A DNA stretch of 55,752 nt from positions 1,018,554 to 1,074,305 of the forward strand of contig NZ_BMRJ01000001.1 in the NCBI RefSeq assembly GCF_014648575.1. Direction: 5' to 3'. The notes under the pieces are model-generated. The model had not been told where the DNA came from. It made no database searches and saw only the letters and a list, made by a program, of their open reading frames with translations. Source of the DNA: Agromyces mediolanus. Lineage in GTDB: Bacteria > Actinomycetota > Actinomycetes > Actinomycetales > Microbacteriaceae. Every line of letters starts with the position of its first letter. The stretch's first letter is position 1. This document shows, in pieces, positions 1 to 8,260 of the stretch. The position numbers and the translations under genes are program-made.

Positions 1-2307
1 GAGGTCGAGGTACTGCTCCTCGCTCACGTCGACCGCGACGCCGAGCAGCTCGCCGCCCCGGAACGGGAACGGGTTCGTGTACTCGCCGCTCACGGCATCC
101 GCGCTGTCGTAGCCGACGCAGAGCCCGTCGCCGCAGAGCGTGAACTTGCCCACCTGCGCGCGCATCGGCCCCTCGGCGACGATCTGGTCGTCGACGTAGA
201 GCTTGCACGTGCCGATCGACTCGCCGTGCTCGCCCGCCGACTCCCGCACGAACTCCATGCCGAGCGCGTGGTCGCCGGGCTCCAGCGCCTCCGAGACGAA
301 GTGCTGCTCCGGCGGGATGCCGAGGAAGTTGTACACGTAGTGCAGCCGGCCGTCCTTCAGGAACAGCGAGTGCCCGCCGAAACGCGAGCCGTGCGCGAAG
401 ATCACGCCCTCCGTGCCGGCCTCGAGCCGCACGTCGGCGATGATCTTGAACGAGCGCCCGCGCACGTTCACCGCGACGCTCTCCGGCACGGCGCCCGTGT
501 CGGGGTAGTAGACGTAGCGGGTGCGCGGCGGCTCGGCCTGCGGCCGTTCGACGGTCAGCTGATCGCGGGCCGATCGGTCGTCGAGCGGCAGGGCATGGTT
601 CTTCTCGGCCTCGGCGAACCAGACGTCGATGAGCTCCCGCAGCTTCTCGGGGTGCTCGGCGGCCAGGTCCTTCGACTCGGAGCGGTCGGCGTCGACGTGG
701 TACAGCTCCCAGCGGTCCTCGTCGAAGCGGCCGTGGCCGGTGAGCGGGGCGTGGATGGCGGACGCCTTCCAACCGTCCTGCCAGATGCCGCGGGTGCCGA
801 GCATCGTGTAGTACTGCACGTGCTTCTCGGTCGGCCCGTCGGGGGCGGCGTCGAAGCTGTACTTCATCGACACCCCGTCGAGCGGCCGCTGCTCGATGCC
901 GCGGAACACCTGCGGGAACTCCACCCCGATGACGTCGAGGATCGTCGCGACCACGTCCGTCGAGTGGTGGTACTGGTGCCGCACCTCGCCCTTCGCCCGG
1001 ATGCCGGCGGGCCAGTGCACGATCATCGGGTCGCACGTGCCGCCCGAGAACTGCGAGTACCGCTTGAACATCTGGAACGGCGTCGAGAACGCCGCCGCCC
1101 AGCCCGTCGGGTAGTGGTTGTACGTCTCCGGGCCGCCGAGCACGTCGATCTTCGCGAGGTTCTCGGCGAGGTCGTCGGGGAAGCCGTTGAAGAACTTGTT
1201 CTCGTTCACCGAGCCGTCGGGCGAGCCCTCGCCGGACGCCCCGTTGTCGGCGCAGTAGAAGATGAGCGTGTTGTCGAGCTGGCCGGATGCCTCGAGGTAG
1301 TCGATCACGCGGCCGATCTGCGCGTCGGTGTACTCGCTGAAGCCCGCGAAGACCTCGGCCATGCGGCTGAACAGGCGCTGCTCGTCGGCCGAGAGCTCGG
1401 CCCACGGCTTCACCCAGTCGGCCGGGTTGGCCTCGTCCTCCGGCATCGGGTTCAGCGGGGTCAGCTCGGTGCCCTCGGGCAGGATGCCGCGTTCGATCAT
1501 CCGCTCCAGCACCCAGCCGCGGTACGCGTCGTAGCCGTCGTCGAAGACGCCGCGGTACTTCTCGATGTACTCCTCGGGCGCGTGGTGCGGGGCGTGGTTC
1601 GCGCCGGGGCAGAACCAGGTGAACCACGGCTTGGAGGGGTTCGAGGACTTCTGGTCGCGGATCATCCGGATGGCCTGATCGGCAAGGTCTTTCGAGAGGT
1701 GGTAGCCCTCCTCCGGGGTGTACGGCGGCTCGATGAAGCGGTTGTCCTCCACCAGGTCGGGGTACCAGTTGTTCGTCTCGCCGCCGAGGAAGCCGTAGAA
1801 GCGGTCGAAGCCCATCGCGAGCGGCCACTGCGCCTTGCTGCCGCCGGCGGAGACGTCCTCCTCGGGCACGTTGTGGTTCTTGCCGAGCCAGAAGGTCGAG
1901 TAGCCGTTCTGCTGCAGCACCTGGCCGATCGTGGCGCAGTCCTCGGGGATGTGCCCGGCGTAGCCGGGGAACCCGTTCGTGCCCTCCATGATGCTGCCCA
2001 TGCCGTTCACGTTGTGATTGCGGCCGGTGAGGAACGTCGAGCGCGTCGGCGAGCAGAGCGCCGTGGTGTGCCACTGGGTGTAGGTCAGGCCGTTCTCGGC
2101 GAGCCGGTCGAGCGTGGGCATGTTGATGCGCCCGCCGTACGGCGACCAGGACGCGAGCCCCGTGTCGTCGTAGAGGATCACCAGGATGTTCGGTGCTCCC
2201 TCGGGCGCCTTCGGCTGCGCGTAGGGCGCCCAGTCGGCCACCGAATCACGCACATCGAGCGCGATCTTGCCTGAGAACGCCGGCTTGCCTGTGGACTCGT
2301 TCGCCAT
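1..2307 (-). CDS. Arylsulfatase (partial, C-terminus beyond the window)
   Basis: Predicted type I sulfatase that hydrolyses sulfate esters. The gene starts at an ATG on the minus strand at 2307, behind a GGGGG stretch about 5 nt upstream, and stays open for 769 codons to the window edge. The N-terminal part holds the metal-binding Asp pair in ILVILYDDTG (about residue 47-48) and the sulfatase signature CSPTR at residues 85-89, whose Cys is converted to formylglycine by a maturase in this family. The rest resembles large bacterial arylsulfatases of about 770-790 residues with a C-terminal beta-rich domain. No signal peptide is visible, so it is probably cytoplasmic. It is divergent from the polyketide operon at 2470, sharing a 162-nt intergenic region. 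The long plus-strand frame across it is an antisense shadow. Confidence 0.93.
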   Translation of the reverse strand, partial: MANESTGKPAFSGKIALDVRDSVADWAPYAQPKAPEGAPNILVILYDDTGLASWSPYGGRINMPTLDRLAENGLTYTQWHTTALCSPTRSTFLTGRNHNVNGMGSIMEGTNGFPGYAGHIPEDCATIGQVLQQNGYSTFWLGKNHNVPEEDVSAGGSKAQWPLAMGFDRFYGFLGGETNNWYPDLVEDNRFIEPPYTPEEGYHLSKDLADQAIRMIRDQKSSNPSKPWFTWFCPGANHAPHHAPEEYIEKYRGVFDDGYDAYRGWVLERMIERGILPEGTELTPLNPMPEDEANPADWVKPWAELSADEQRLFSRMAEVFAGFSEYTDAQIGRVIDYLEASGQLDNTLIFYCADNGASGEGSPDGSVNENKFFNGFPDDLAENLAKIDVLGGPETYNHYPTGWAAAFSTPFQMFKRYSQFSGGTCDPMIVHWPAGIRAKGEVRHQYHHSTDVVATILDVIGVEFPQVFRGIEQRPLDGVSMKYSFDAAPDGPTEKHVQYYTMLGTRGIWQDGWKASAIHAPLTGHGRFDEDRWELYHVDADRSESKDLAAEHPEKLRELIDVWFAEAEKNHALPLDDRSARDQLTVERPQAEPPRTRYVYYPDTGAVPESVAVNVRGRSFKIIADVRLEAGTEGVIFAHGSRFGGHSLFLKDGRLHYVYNFLGIPPEQHFVSEALEPGDHALGMEFVRESAGEHGESIGTCKLYVDDQIVAEGPMRAQVGKFTLCGDGLCVGYDSADAVSGEYTNPFPFRGGELLGVAVDVSEEQYLDL

Positions 2308-2456
2308 GGATCCCCCCGGATGCCAGGCGGTCGCGCGGGCGACCGCGAATCAGCGCGGCGGCGTCGCCGCACCCCTCACGCTACTGACGGATGCCTCGCC
2401 TGGGAAGAGCCTCCGATGGCAGCGCAACCCCATGGTGCCCGGTTCGACCGGCCACC

Positions 2457-2462
2457 TAGACT
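2457..2462 (+). promoter_or_regulatory. Leaderless-type -10 box of the type III PKS gene
   Basis: TAGACT lies 7 nt before the ATG at 2470, placing the predicted transcript start at the start codon. There is no Shine-Dalgarno sequence, which agrees with leaderless translation. Confidence 0.5.
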
Positions 2463-2469
2463 GCGGACC

Positions 2470-3648
2470 ATGCGCGCCACCCTGAGAGGTCTCTCCACCG
2501 TCGTCCCGGCCACGGTCCTCGTGCAGCCCGAGGTGCGCGACGTGTTCGCCGCGCAACCCGGGCTCAACCGGCTCGGCCAGCGCATCGTCGGCACGAGCTT
2601 CGACGTCTCCGGCATCGAGACCCGGCACACCGTGCTCGCCGAGCTGACCCGCGCCGCGCAGGCCGACGACCCGGTGTTCTACGACGCGGCGAGCGGTGAG
2701 CTGCTGCTGCCGGGCACCAAGGCGCGCAACGAGCTGTACATCGAGCACGCCACCCGGCTCTACCTCGAGGCCGGAGCGGCGGCCATCGCCGCGACGCCCG
2801 GCCTCGACGCCGCCGACGTCACGCATGTCATCACGGTGAGCTGCACGGGCTTCTACGCGCCGGGGCCCGACTACGTGCTCGCCCGCGACCTCGGCCTCGA
2901 CCCCGGGGTGCAGCGCTATCACCTCGGCTTCATGGGCTGCTACGCCGCCATCCCGGCGCTGCGCTTGGCGAGCCAGCTCTGCGAAGCCGACCCCGACGCC
3001 GTCGTGCTCGTCGTCTCGGTCGAGCTCTGCACCCTGCACCTGCGCGCCTCGAACGACCCCGACACGATCGTCGCCTCCTCGCTCTTCGCCGACGGCGCCG
3101 GGGCCGCGATCGTCAGCACCCGCGAGCCGGGGCCGGGCGAGCCCGCGTACCTGCTCGACGGCTTCGCCACCCGGATCACGCCGGTCGGCGAGGGCGACAT
3201 GGCGTGGAAGATCGGCGACCACGGCTTCGAGATGGTGCTCTCCACGGCGGTGCCGGCGATCATCGACGCGCACATCACCGGCGCCCTCGAGCCGCTCTTC
3301 GCGCAGGAGGACGGGCTCGCGGCCGCGCTCGCCGCGGATGCCTCGAGCGAGGCCGTCGAGCACTGGGCCATCCATCCCGGCGGACGCAGCATCCTCGACA
3401 AGGTGGAGGCGCGGCTGGCACTGAGCGAGGCGCAGCTGGCGCCCGCCCGGGGCATCCTCCGCGAGTACGGCAACATGTCCAGCGCGACCGTGCTGTTCGT
3501 GCTGCAGCGCATCCTCGACGGCGCCGACGCCGCCCGCCCCGGCGGCGAGGCGACCGCCCGACCCGCGATGCCGGGGGAGCGCGTCGCCGCGATGGCCTTC
3601 GGCCCGGGGCTCACCGTCGAGTCCGCCCTGCTCACCGTGGCCGGCTGA
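2470..3648 (+). CDS. Type III polyketide synthase (chalcone synthase-like)
   Basis: Homodimeric ketosynthase that extends an acyl-CoA starter with malonyl-CoA and cyclises it; the neighbours suggest an alkylresorcinol- or alkylpyrone-type phenolic lipid. The 392-residue length is normal for the family. The catalytic triad is visible: Cys125 in VSCTGFYAPG, His302 in IHPGGRS and Asn335 in YGNMSSAT. The start at 2470 was chosen over an in-frame upstream extension because the leaderless-type -10 box sits 7 nt before it and because MRATLRGLSTVVP is a typical family N-terminus. It is followed after 11 nt by a methyltransferase and then a flavin monooxygenase, the same order of functions as the Streptomyces griseus srsABC locus (family knowledge). 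The product cannot be deduced from sequence alone. Confidence 0.93.
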   Translation: MRATLRGLSTVVPATVLVQPEVRDVFAAQPGLNRLGQRIVGTSFDVSGIETRHTVLAELTRAAQADDPVFYDAASGELLLPGTKARNELYIEHATRLYLEAGAAAIAATPGLDAADVTHVITVSCTGFYAPGPDYVLARDLGLDPGVQRYHLGFMGCYAAIPALRLASQLCEADPDAVVLVVSVELCTLHLRASNDPDTIVASSLFADGAGAAIVSTREPGPGEPAYLLDGFATRITPVGEGDMAWKIGDHGFEMVLSTAVPAIIDAHITGALEPLFAQEDGLAAALAADASSEAVEHWAIHPGGRSILDKVEARLALSEAQLAPARGILREYGNMSSATVLFVLQRILDGADAARPGGEATARPAMPGERVAAMAFGPGLTVESALLTVAG

Positions 3649-3659
3649 GCGGGCCGGCG

Positions 3660-4403
3660 ATGGGCTGGTGGCGAGCGCTCGGCAGCCGCGACGCCGACGC
3701 GGTCGAGCTGATGGACGATCCCGAGTGCGACGAGGCGGCGCTCGCGAAGACCTACGCGCGCTTCACACCCGTGAACCGGGCGGTGTCCGCGCCGCGCGAG
3801 CGCTACCTGCGGTGGATCCGGCCGCGCCTCTCGCCCGTGTTCGAGACGCGCCTGCTCGACGTCGGCACGGGCGCCGCCGACCTGCCGGCCCTCTGGCTGC
3901 GCTGGGCCGCCGCGGACGGGCTGCGGCTGCGGGTCACGGCGATCGACCCCGAGCGGCGCGCGCTCGACTTCGCCGCCGCGCGCACGGCGGGCCTCGAGGG
4001 GCTCACCCTGCTCGACGCGACGACCGCCGAGCTCGCCGCCGCGGACGAGCACTTCGACCTCGTCTGCTCGAACCACGTGCTGCACCACCTCGACGGCCGC
4101 GAGTTCGGCGCCCTGCTCGCCGACTCGGAACGGCTCGCCGAGCTCGGCGGCACCGTGGTGCACGCCGACATCGAGCGGAGCCGGCTCGCCTACGCGGCGT
4201 TCGCGGTGGGCACGCTGCCGTTCGAGGCGACGCTGCTGCGCGGCTCGTTCATCCGCGCGGACGGGCTGACGTCGATCCGGCGCAGCCACACCGCCGCCGA
4301 GCTCGAGGCGATCCTGCCGGCGGGGTGGCGGGTGCGCCGGGCGTTCCCGGCGCGGCTGGAGCTCGTCTGGCAGGCGGATGCCGCGGGGCGCTCGCGTGTC
4401 TGA
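3660..4403 (+). CDS. Class I SAM-dependent methyltransferase of the polyketide operon
   Basis: 247-residue methyltransferase with SAM motif I at residues 65-73 (LLDVGTGAA), an acidic residue ending strand 2 (AIDPE) and motif IV/post-I region CSNHVLHHL, as in UbiE/Methyltransf-11/25 enzymes. It probably O- or C-methylates the phenolic product of the upstream type III PKS. It starts 11 nt after the PKS stop and its 3' end overlaps the next gene, so the three genes are almost certainly one transcript. The start at 3660 (MGWWRALGSRDADAVELMDDP) is the first ATG after the PKS; an earlier in-frame extension runs through PKS coding sequence and is rejected. The substrate is inferred from context only. 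Confidence 0.88.
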   Translation: MGWWRALGSRDADAVELMDDPECDEAALAKTYARFTPVNRAVSAPRERYLRWIRPRLSPVFETRLLDVGTGAADLPALWLRWAAADGLRLRVTAIDPERRALDFAAARTAGLEGLTLLDATTAELAAADEHFDLVCSNHVLHHLDGREFGALLADSERLAELGGTVVHADIERSRLAYAAFAVGTLPFEATLLRGSFIRADGLTSIRRSHTAAELEAILPAGWRVRRAFPARLELVWQADAAGRSRV

Positions 4404-5655
4404 CGACGCCCCCGCCCGGTGCGACGTCGTGATCGTGGGCGGCGGGCCGGTCGGCCTGCTGCTCGCGGTGCTGCTCGCGCAGCGCGGGTTCGAGCCGGTC
4501 GTGCTCGAACGGCGCACCGGCATCGCGACCCGGCCGAAGGCGGTCGGCGTGCATGCGCCCGGCTGGCGGGCGCTCGAGTCGGCCGGGGTCGCCGAGCGAC
4601 TGGAGCCGAGCAGCGTCGCGATCGTCGGCGGCGCGGTCGAGTGCGACGGGCGCGTGCTCGGGCGGATGCGGTTCCCCGGCGACGCCGCGGTGCGCTCCGT
4701 GCCGCAGCACCTCGTCGAGGCGGCGCTCGAGGCGAGGCTCGCCGAGCTGCGGCCGGGGGCGCTGCGGCGCGGGGTCGAGGCGGTCGGCGTCGAGGCGGTC
4801 GGGATCGAGTCGAGCTCTGGCGCGCACTCGGCGCGAGCGGGGGTCCGCGTGCGGCTCCTCGACGGCGCGGAGCTCGCGGCGGAGTACGCCGTGCTCGCGG
4901 ACGGGGTGCGCAGCCGGCTCCGCGCAGAGCTCGGCATCGCCTGGCGGCTGCGCCGCGGGAGCGCCCGCTACGCGATGGCCGACGTCACGGGGCCCGAGGC
5001 GAGCGGCGTCGCCGCGGGGTCCGCCGCCGAGGCGCGGCTCTGCTTCGAGCGCGACGGGGTCGTCGAGGCGCTGCCGATCCCGGGCGGGCTCCGCTGGGTG
5101 ACGCACCTGGGGCGGTCGGGCGGACGCCGTCCCGATCGCTCGGTTTCCTCGGTGTCCGCTGCGCCCTCCGCGTCCGACTGGCCGGATGCCGCGGCGTTCG
5201 CCTCGCTCGTCGCGGACCGCGTGGGCGCGCGCCTCCCCAGCGACATCGAACCGAGCGGGTTCGTCGCCCGGCAGCGACTCGCCGCACGCTTCGCGGTCGG
5301 ACGCCTCGCGCTCGCCGGCGACGCCGCGCACGAGATCAGCCCGATCGGCGGGCAGGGCATGAGCCTCGGCTTCCGCGACGCCGAGGAGCTCGCCGAAGCG
5401 GTGGCCGGGGCGCTCACTGCGGCGTCGCCGAGCGGCGGGCCGGCGGGCGCGGGCGCTTCAGCGCCGTTCGCGGCCTACGCGCGGCGCCGTCGTCGGGCGG
5501 CGTCCCGGGCGATCCGCCGGGCGGCGTTCAACATGGCGATGGGCGGGCCGGCCCGAGGCATCCGCCTCGCCCTGCGGAACCTCGCCGTGCGCCTGCTCGC
5601 GCTGCCCCCGGCGCGCGCCGCACTGGCCCGCGTCTTCACGATGCGCGGGCTGTGA
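4396..5655 (+). CDS. FAD-dependent monooxygenase (PHBH-type hydroxylase)
   Basis: About 419-residue flavoprotein hydroxylase. The N-terminus has the dinucleotide-binding motif VVIVGGGPVGLLLAVLL, and the C-terminal half has the family FAD/ribityl motif GDAAHEISPIGGQG followed by LGFRDAEEL. Enzymes of this class hydroxylate phenolic rings using NAD(P)H and O2; here it probably oxidises the methylated polyketide, as SrsC does for alkylresorcinols. A GTG at 4396 overlaps the methyltransferase stop by 8 nt and gives a normal N-terminus; an in-frame ATG at 4378 would add six residues and a 26-nt overlap and is the alternative. The C-terminal 60 residues are Arg/Ala-rich. It is convergent with the next gene, with only 10 nt between the stops. 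Confidence 0.88.
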   Translation: MSDDAPARCDVVIVGGGPVGLLLAVLLAQRGFEPVVLERRTGIATRPKAVGVHAPGWRALESAGVAERLEPSSVAIVGGAVECDGRVLGRMRFPGDAAVRSVPQHLVEAALEARLAELRPGALRRGVEAVGVEAVGIESSSGAHSARAGVRVRLLDGAELAAEYAVLADGVRSRLRAELGIAWRLRRGSARYAMADVTGPEASGVAAGSAAEARLCFERDGVVEALPIPGGLRWVTHLGRSGGRRPDRSVSSVSAAPSASDWPDAAAFASLVADRVGARLPSDIEPSGFVARQRLAARFAVGRLALAGDAAHEISPIGGQGMSLGFRDAEELAEAVAGALTAASPSGGPAGAGASAPFAAYARRRRRAASRAIRRAAFNMAMGGPARGIRLALRNLAVRLLALPPARAALARVFTMRGL

Positions 5656-5665
5656 GGCGCCGGGT

Positions 5666-6100
5666 TCAGATCCGGCTGAGCACGAAGACCGGGATCTGCC
5701 GCTCGGTCTTCGTCTGGTAGTTCGCGTAGTCGGGCCAGGTCTCGTTGGCCCGGGCCCACCACTCCTCGCGCTCGGCGCCCTCGACCTCGCGGGCGAGATA
5801 GTCGTGCTTCTCGTCGCCGTCCTGGAGCTCGACCTCGGGGTGCGCCTTGAGGTTCCAGTACCACTGCGGGTGCTCGGGTGCGCCGCCGCGCGAGGCGACC
5901 ACCGCGTACTCGCCGTCGTGCTCGACGCGCATGAGCGCCGTCTTGCGCAGCTTGCCGGACTTCGCGCCGAGCGTCGTCAGCACGATGATGGGCCGGCCGC
6001 GCAGTTCGTTGGCCTCGGCGCCCTCGGACGCCTCGAAGGCCTCGGCCTGCTTGCGCGCCCACTCGGAGGTGCTCGGTGCGTACTCGCCCTGCAGCGGCAT
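5666..6100 (-). CDS. Deazaflavin (F420)-dependent nitroreductase/quinone reductase family protein
   Basis: 144-residue protein of the Ddn/F420H2-dependent quinone reductase family. The motifs are clear: [46 protein letters not shown] and the C-terminal FVLSR. Such split-beta-barrel proteins transfer hydride from reduced F420 to quinones or other acceptors; the substrate here is unknown. The ATG at 6100 is preceded by AAGGGAA with about 5 nt spacing, a good ribosome binding site. It lies tail-to-tail with the polyketide operon, so a role in reducing the quinone formed there is possible but is only inferred from proximity. Confidence 0.88.
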   Translation of the reverse strand: MPLQGEYAPSTSEWARKQAEAFEASEGAEANELRGRPIIVLTTLGAKSGKLRKTALMRVEHDGEYAVVASRGGAPEHPQWYWNLKAHPEVELQDGDEKHDYLAREVEGAEREEWWARANETWPDYANYQTKTERQIPVFVLSRI

Positions 6101-6218
6101 GGGGATTCCCTTCGTCGAAACGGCTGCGTCTGCAGCTTCAACGGTACGCCGCCCGGAACCCTTCCCGCCGTCGCAGTTCGTGCGCCCGGGGCATCCGGCC
6201 GATGTCGGCGGCCTCCGG

Positions 6219-6224
6219 CAGAAT
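6219..6224 (+). promoter_or_regulatory. Leaderless-type -10 box of the MFS gene
   Basis: CAGAAT ends 6 nt before a GTG at 6231, the spacing seen at the other leaderless-type starts of this window; the first base deviates from TANNNT. Confidence 0.3.
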
Positions 6225-6230
6225 GCTCAG

Positions 6231-7586
6231 GTGACCGGCATGAAGACCTTCTGGCAGGCCCTCCCCACCGAGGGGCGCTGGCTGCTGTCCACCGTCGCCA
6301 TCCAGACGCTCGGGCGCGGCATGACGCTGCCGTTCACCATCATCTACCTGCACGAGGTGCGGGGCTTCGACCTCGGGCTCTCCGGGGCGCTGATGAGCCT
6401 CATCGCGGTCACCGGGCTCCTCGTCACCGGGCCGGGCGGCACCCTCATCGACCGCTACGGCGCCAAGCGGGTGCTGCTCGTCGGGCTCGCGGCGATGATC
6501 GCGGGCTGCACGCTGCTCGCCTTCGCCACCCATCCCGCGGTCGCCGCGGTCGCCCTCGTGCTCATCGGCGTGAATTTCGGCGTCTCCTGGCCCGGCTTCA
6601 ACGCACTCATCGCCACGGTCGTCGACGGCGAGGTGCGGCAGCAGTACTTCGGCGTGAACTTCGCGCTCGTGAACCTCGGCATCGGCGTCGGCGGCATCAT
6701 CGGCGGCTTCTTCGTCGACGTGCACAACCCGAGCACGTTCACCGCGATCTTCCTCGTCGACGCGGTATCGACGCTCATCCCCATGGCGCTGCTGCTCGGG
6801 CCGCTGCGCCGCGTGCGCACCCAGGGCGACCCCGAGCCGGGCGAGGCGCCCGTCGCGGGGTACCGGGCCATCCTGCGGCAGCCGGCCGTGCTGTGGCTGA
6901 CGCTCCTCACCTTCATCTCGGTGTTCATCGGCTACGGGCAGATGGAGGCCGGCTTCCCGGCGTTCGCCCGGCAGGTGTCCGAGGTGTCGACGCGGGTCGT
7001 CGGCCTCTCCTTCGCCGTCAACACCGCGGTCATCGTGCTGCTGCAGTTCACCGTGCTGCGGCTCATCAGCGGACGGCGGCGCACCCGGGTCATGCAGGTC
7101 ATGGCGCTCATCTGGGCGGTGTCGTGGCTGCTGCTCGGGGCCACCGGCCTGCTGCCCGACTCGCTCGCGGCCGCGATCGGCGTGCTCGCGTTCATGGGCG
7201 TCTTCGCCTTCGGCGAGACCATGCTGCAACCCACGGTGCCCGCGATCTACAACGACCTCGCGAGCGACCGCAATCGGGGCCGCTACAACGCGATCAACTC
7301 CGCGGCGTTCCAGGGCGGTGCGATCACGGGTCCCGTCGCCGCGGGCGTGCTGCTCGGCGAGGGGCTGTCCGGCTGGTTCATCGCGGTCATGGTCGCCGGC
7401 TGCGTCGCGATCTGCGTGCTCGCGATCGCCCTCGAGCGCCGGGTGTCGCCCGCCGCGAACGGCGTCACCGCCGACGCGGCGGCCGACGGCGCAGCGGCCG
7501 GCGGCGCAGCGGCCGGCGGCGCCGCGGGCGCCGGGGCCCCGGGCGCCGGGGCCCCCGAGGCGGCGGGCGACGCGAGCGAGCGCTAG
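6231..7586 (+). CDS. MFS transporter
   Basis: About 451-residue major facilitator with twelve predicted membrane segments. The loop 2-3 signature appears as GPGGTLIDRYGAKRVLLVG, and ALIAT, NLGIGVGGIIGG and other Gly-rich helices follow the DHA1-like pattern of proton-driven efflux pumps; the substrate is unknown. Two starts compete: GTG at 6231, supported by the -10 box 6 nt upstream, and ATG at 6240 (MKTFWQALP) with AGGTGA 5 nt before it. The last 40 residues are an Ala/Gly/Pro low-complexity tail encoded by short tandem DNA repeats (about 7495-7560). Its stop codon overlaps that of the convergent gene in the palindrome CTAG. Confidence 0.88.
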   Translation: MTGMKTFWQALPTEGRWLLSTVAIQTLGRGMTLPFTIIYLHEVRGFDLGLSGALMSLIAVTGLLVTGPGGTLIDRYGAKRVLLVGLAAMIAGCTLLAFATHPAVAAVALVLIGVNFGVSWPGFNALIATVVDGEVRQQYFGVNFALVNLGIGVGGIIGGFFVDVHNPSTFTAIFLVDAVSTLIPMALLLGPLRRVRTQGDPEPGEAPVAGYRAILRQPAVLWLTLLTFISVFIGYGQMEAGFPAFARQVSEVSTRVVGLSFAVNTAVIVLLQFTVLRLISGRRRTRVMQVMALIWAVSWLLLGATGLLPDSLAAAIGVLAFMGVFAFGETMLQPTVPAIYNDLASDRNRGRYNAINSAAFQGGAITGPVAAGVLLGEGLSGWFIAVMVAGCVAICVLAIALERRVSPAANGVTADAAADGAAAGGAAAGGAAGAGAPGAGAPEAAGDASER

Positions 7587-8050
7587 CGACTGCGCGGCAG
7601 GGGCGGCACCATCGTGCGGATCGCCCAGCCGAACAGCAGGAACAGCACGCCCGCGCCGCCGGCGAAGAGCGCCATGCCGAACGAGATCACCGAGGTGAAG
7701 AGCGAGGCGCGCAGGAACGAGGCGTTCATCACGACCGGTCGCAGCGGGTCGTCCTGATCGAGTTCGGCGTACGTCTTGCCGTCGGCCATCTCGCGTGCGT
7801 GCATGTCGATGACCCCGGCCTGCACGAACGCGTCGATCGGCCCGTCGACGACCTTGCCCGCGAGGATCGGGGCGTCGTCGGGGATCACGATGTTCTCGGC
7901 ACGCAACTGCGACGACACGCCGACCCACGCCACGACGGCCACGATGATCAGCAGGATTCCGCCGATGATGCCGGCGAGCCCGGTCAGCCGCACCACGTTC
8001 ACCTGCGTGCGGTTCAGCACCGCGCCGCCCGCCTCGAACTCTTCGGTCAT
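7583..8050 (-). CDS. Small two-helix membrane protein (family often mislabelled LigA dioxygenase)
   Basis: 155-residue protein with one predicted membrane helix near the N-terminus (LAGIIGGILLIIVAVVAWVGV), an exported middle part containing ENIVIPDDAPILAGKVVDGPIDA and NASFLRASLFTSVISFG, and a second helix (ALFAGGAGVLFLLFGWAI). Actinobacterial homologues with this pattern are commonly labelled aromatic ring-opening dioxygenase LigA, but nothing in the sequence resembles a dioxygenase; the function is unknown. The ATG at 8050 (MTEEFEAGG) is preceded by an AAGGGGGA ribosome binding site; a longer in-frame extension is Arg-rich shadow. Its stop overlaps the convergent MFS stop by 4 nt. Confidence 0.8.
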   Translation of the reverse strand: MTEEFEAGGAVLNRTQVNVVRLTGLAGIIGGILLIIVAVVAWVGVSSQLRAENIVIPDDAPILAGKVVDGPIDAFVQAGVIDMHAREMADGKTYAELDQDDPLRPVVMNASFLRASLFTSVISFGMALFAGGAGVLFLLFGWAIRTMVPPLPRSR

Positions 8051-8149
8051 GCGTCCATCCCCCTTGGAGCGCGGCCGCTCCGGGGTCGTCCGGAGCGCGT
8101 CCGATGCGCCCACCGTAGCGGAGGGGCCGCACCCGCGTCGAGGCATCCA

Positions 8150-8212
8150 CCAGCGCCACTTCGGCGTCGTCGCGCCCACTGAAGTGGCGCGTGGCGGCCG
8201 ATGTGGCGCTGG
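8150..8212. repeat. Complex inverted-repeat element between clpB and 8050
   Basis: Left arm 8150-8165 pairs with right arm 8197-8212 (15 of 16 bases; CCAGCGCCAC / GTGGCGCTGG perfect). A second, exclusive pairing joins GCGCCACTTC (8153-8162) to GAAGTGGCGC (8181-8190), and CCACTGAAGTGG (8176-8187) folds on itself. It lies just downstream of clpB, so terminator or REP-like element are both possible. Confidence 0.55.
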
Positions 8213-8260
8213 CGGGGAAGGGATGGAGCGGGGACGGATGCCGGGGCGGCAGAGCCCGGG

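Noticed and set aside
226..2274. 682-codon plus-strand frame
   Set aside because: Antisense shadow of the arylsulfatase, whose CSPTR and metal motifs are on the minus strand; the plus frame is Val/Arg/Glu-rich with no family features.
2350..4937. Several long minus-strand frames over the polyketide operon
   Set aside because: High-GC shadows; the plus-strand frames hold the PKS triad, SAM motif and FAD motifs.
7583..8050. Aromatic ring-opening dioxygenase LigA
   Set aside because: The label is propagated in databases for this membrane family; there are no dioxygenase residues and two membrane helices.
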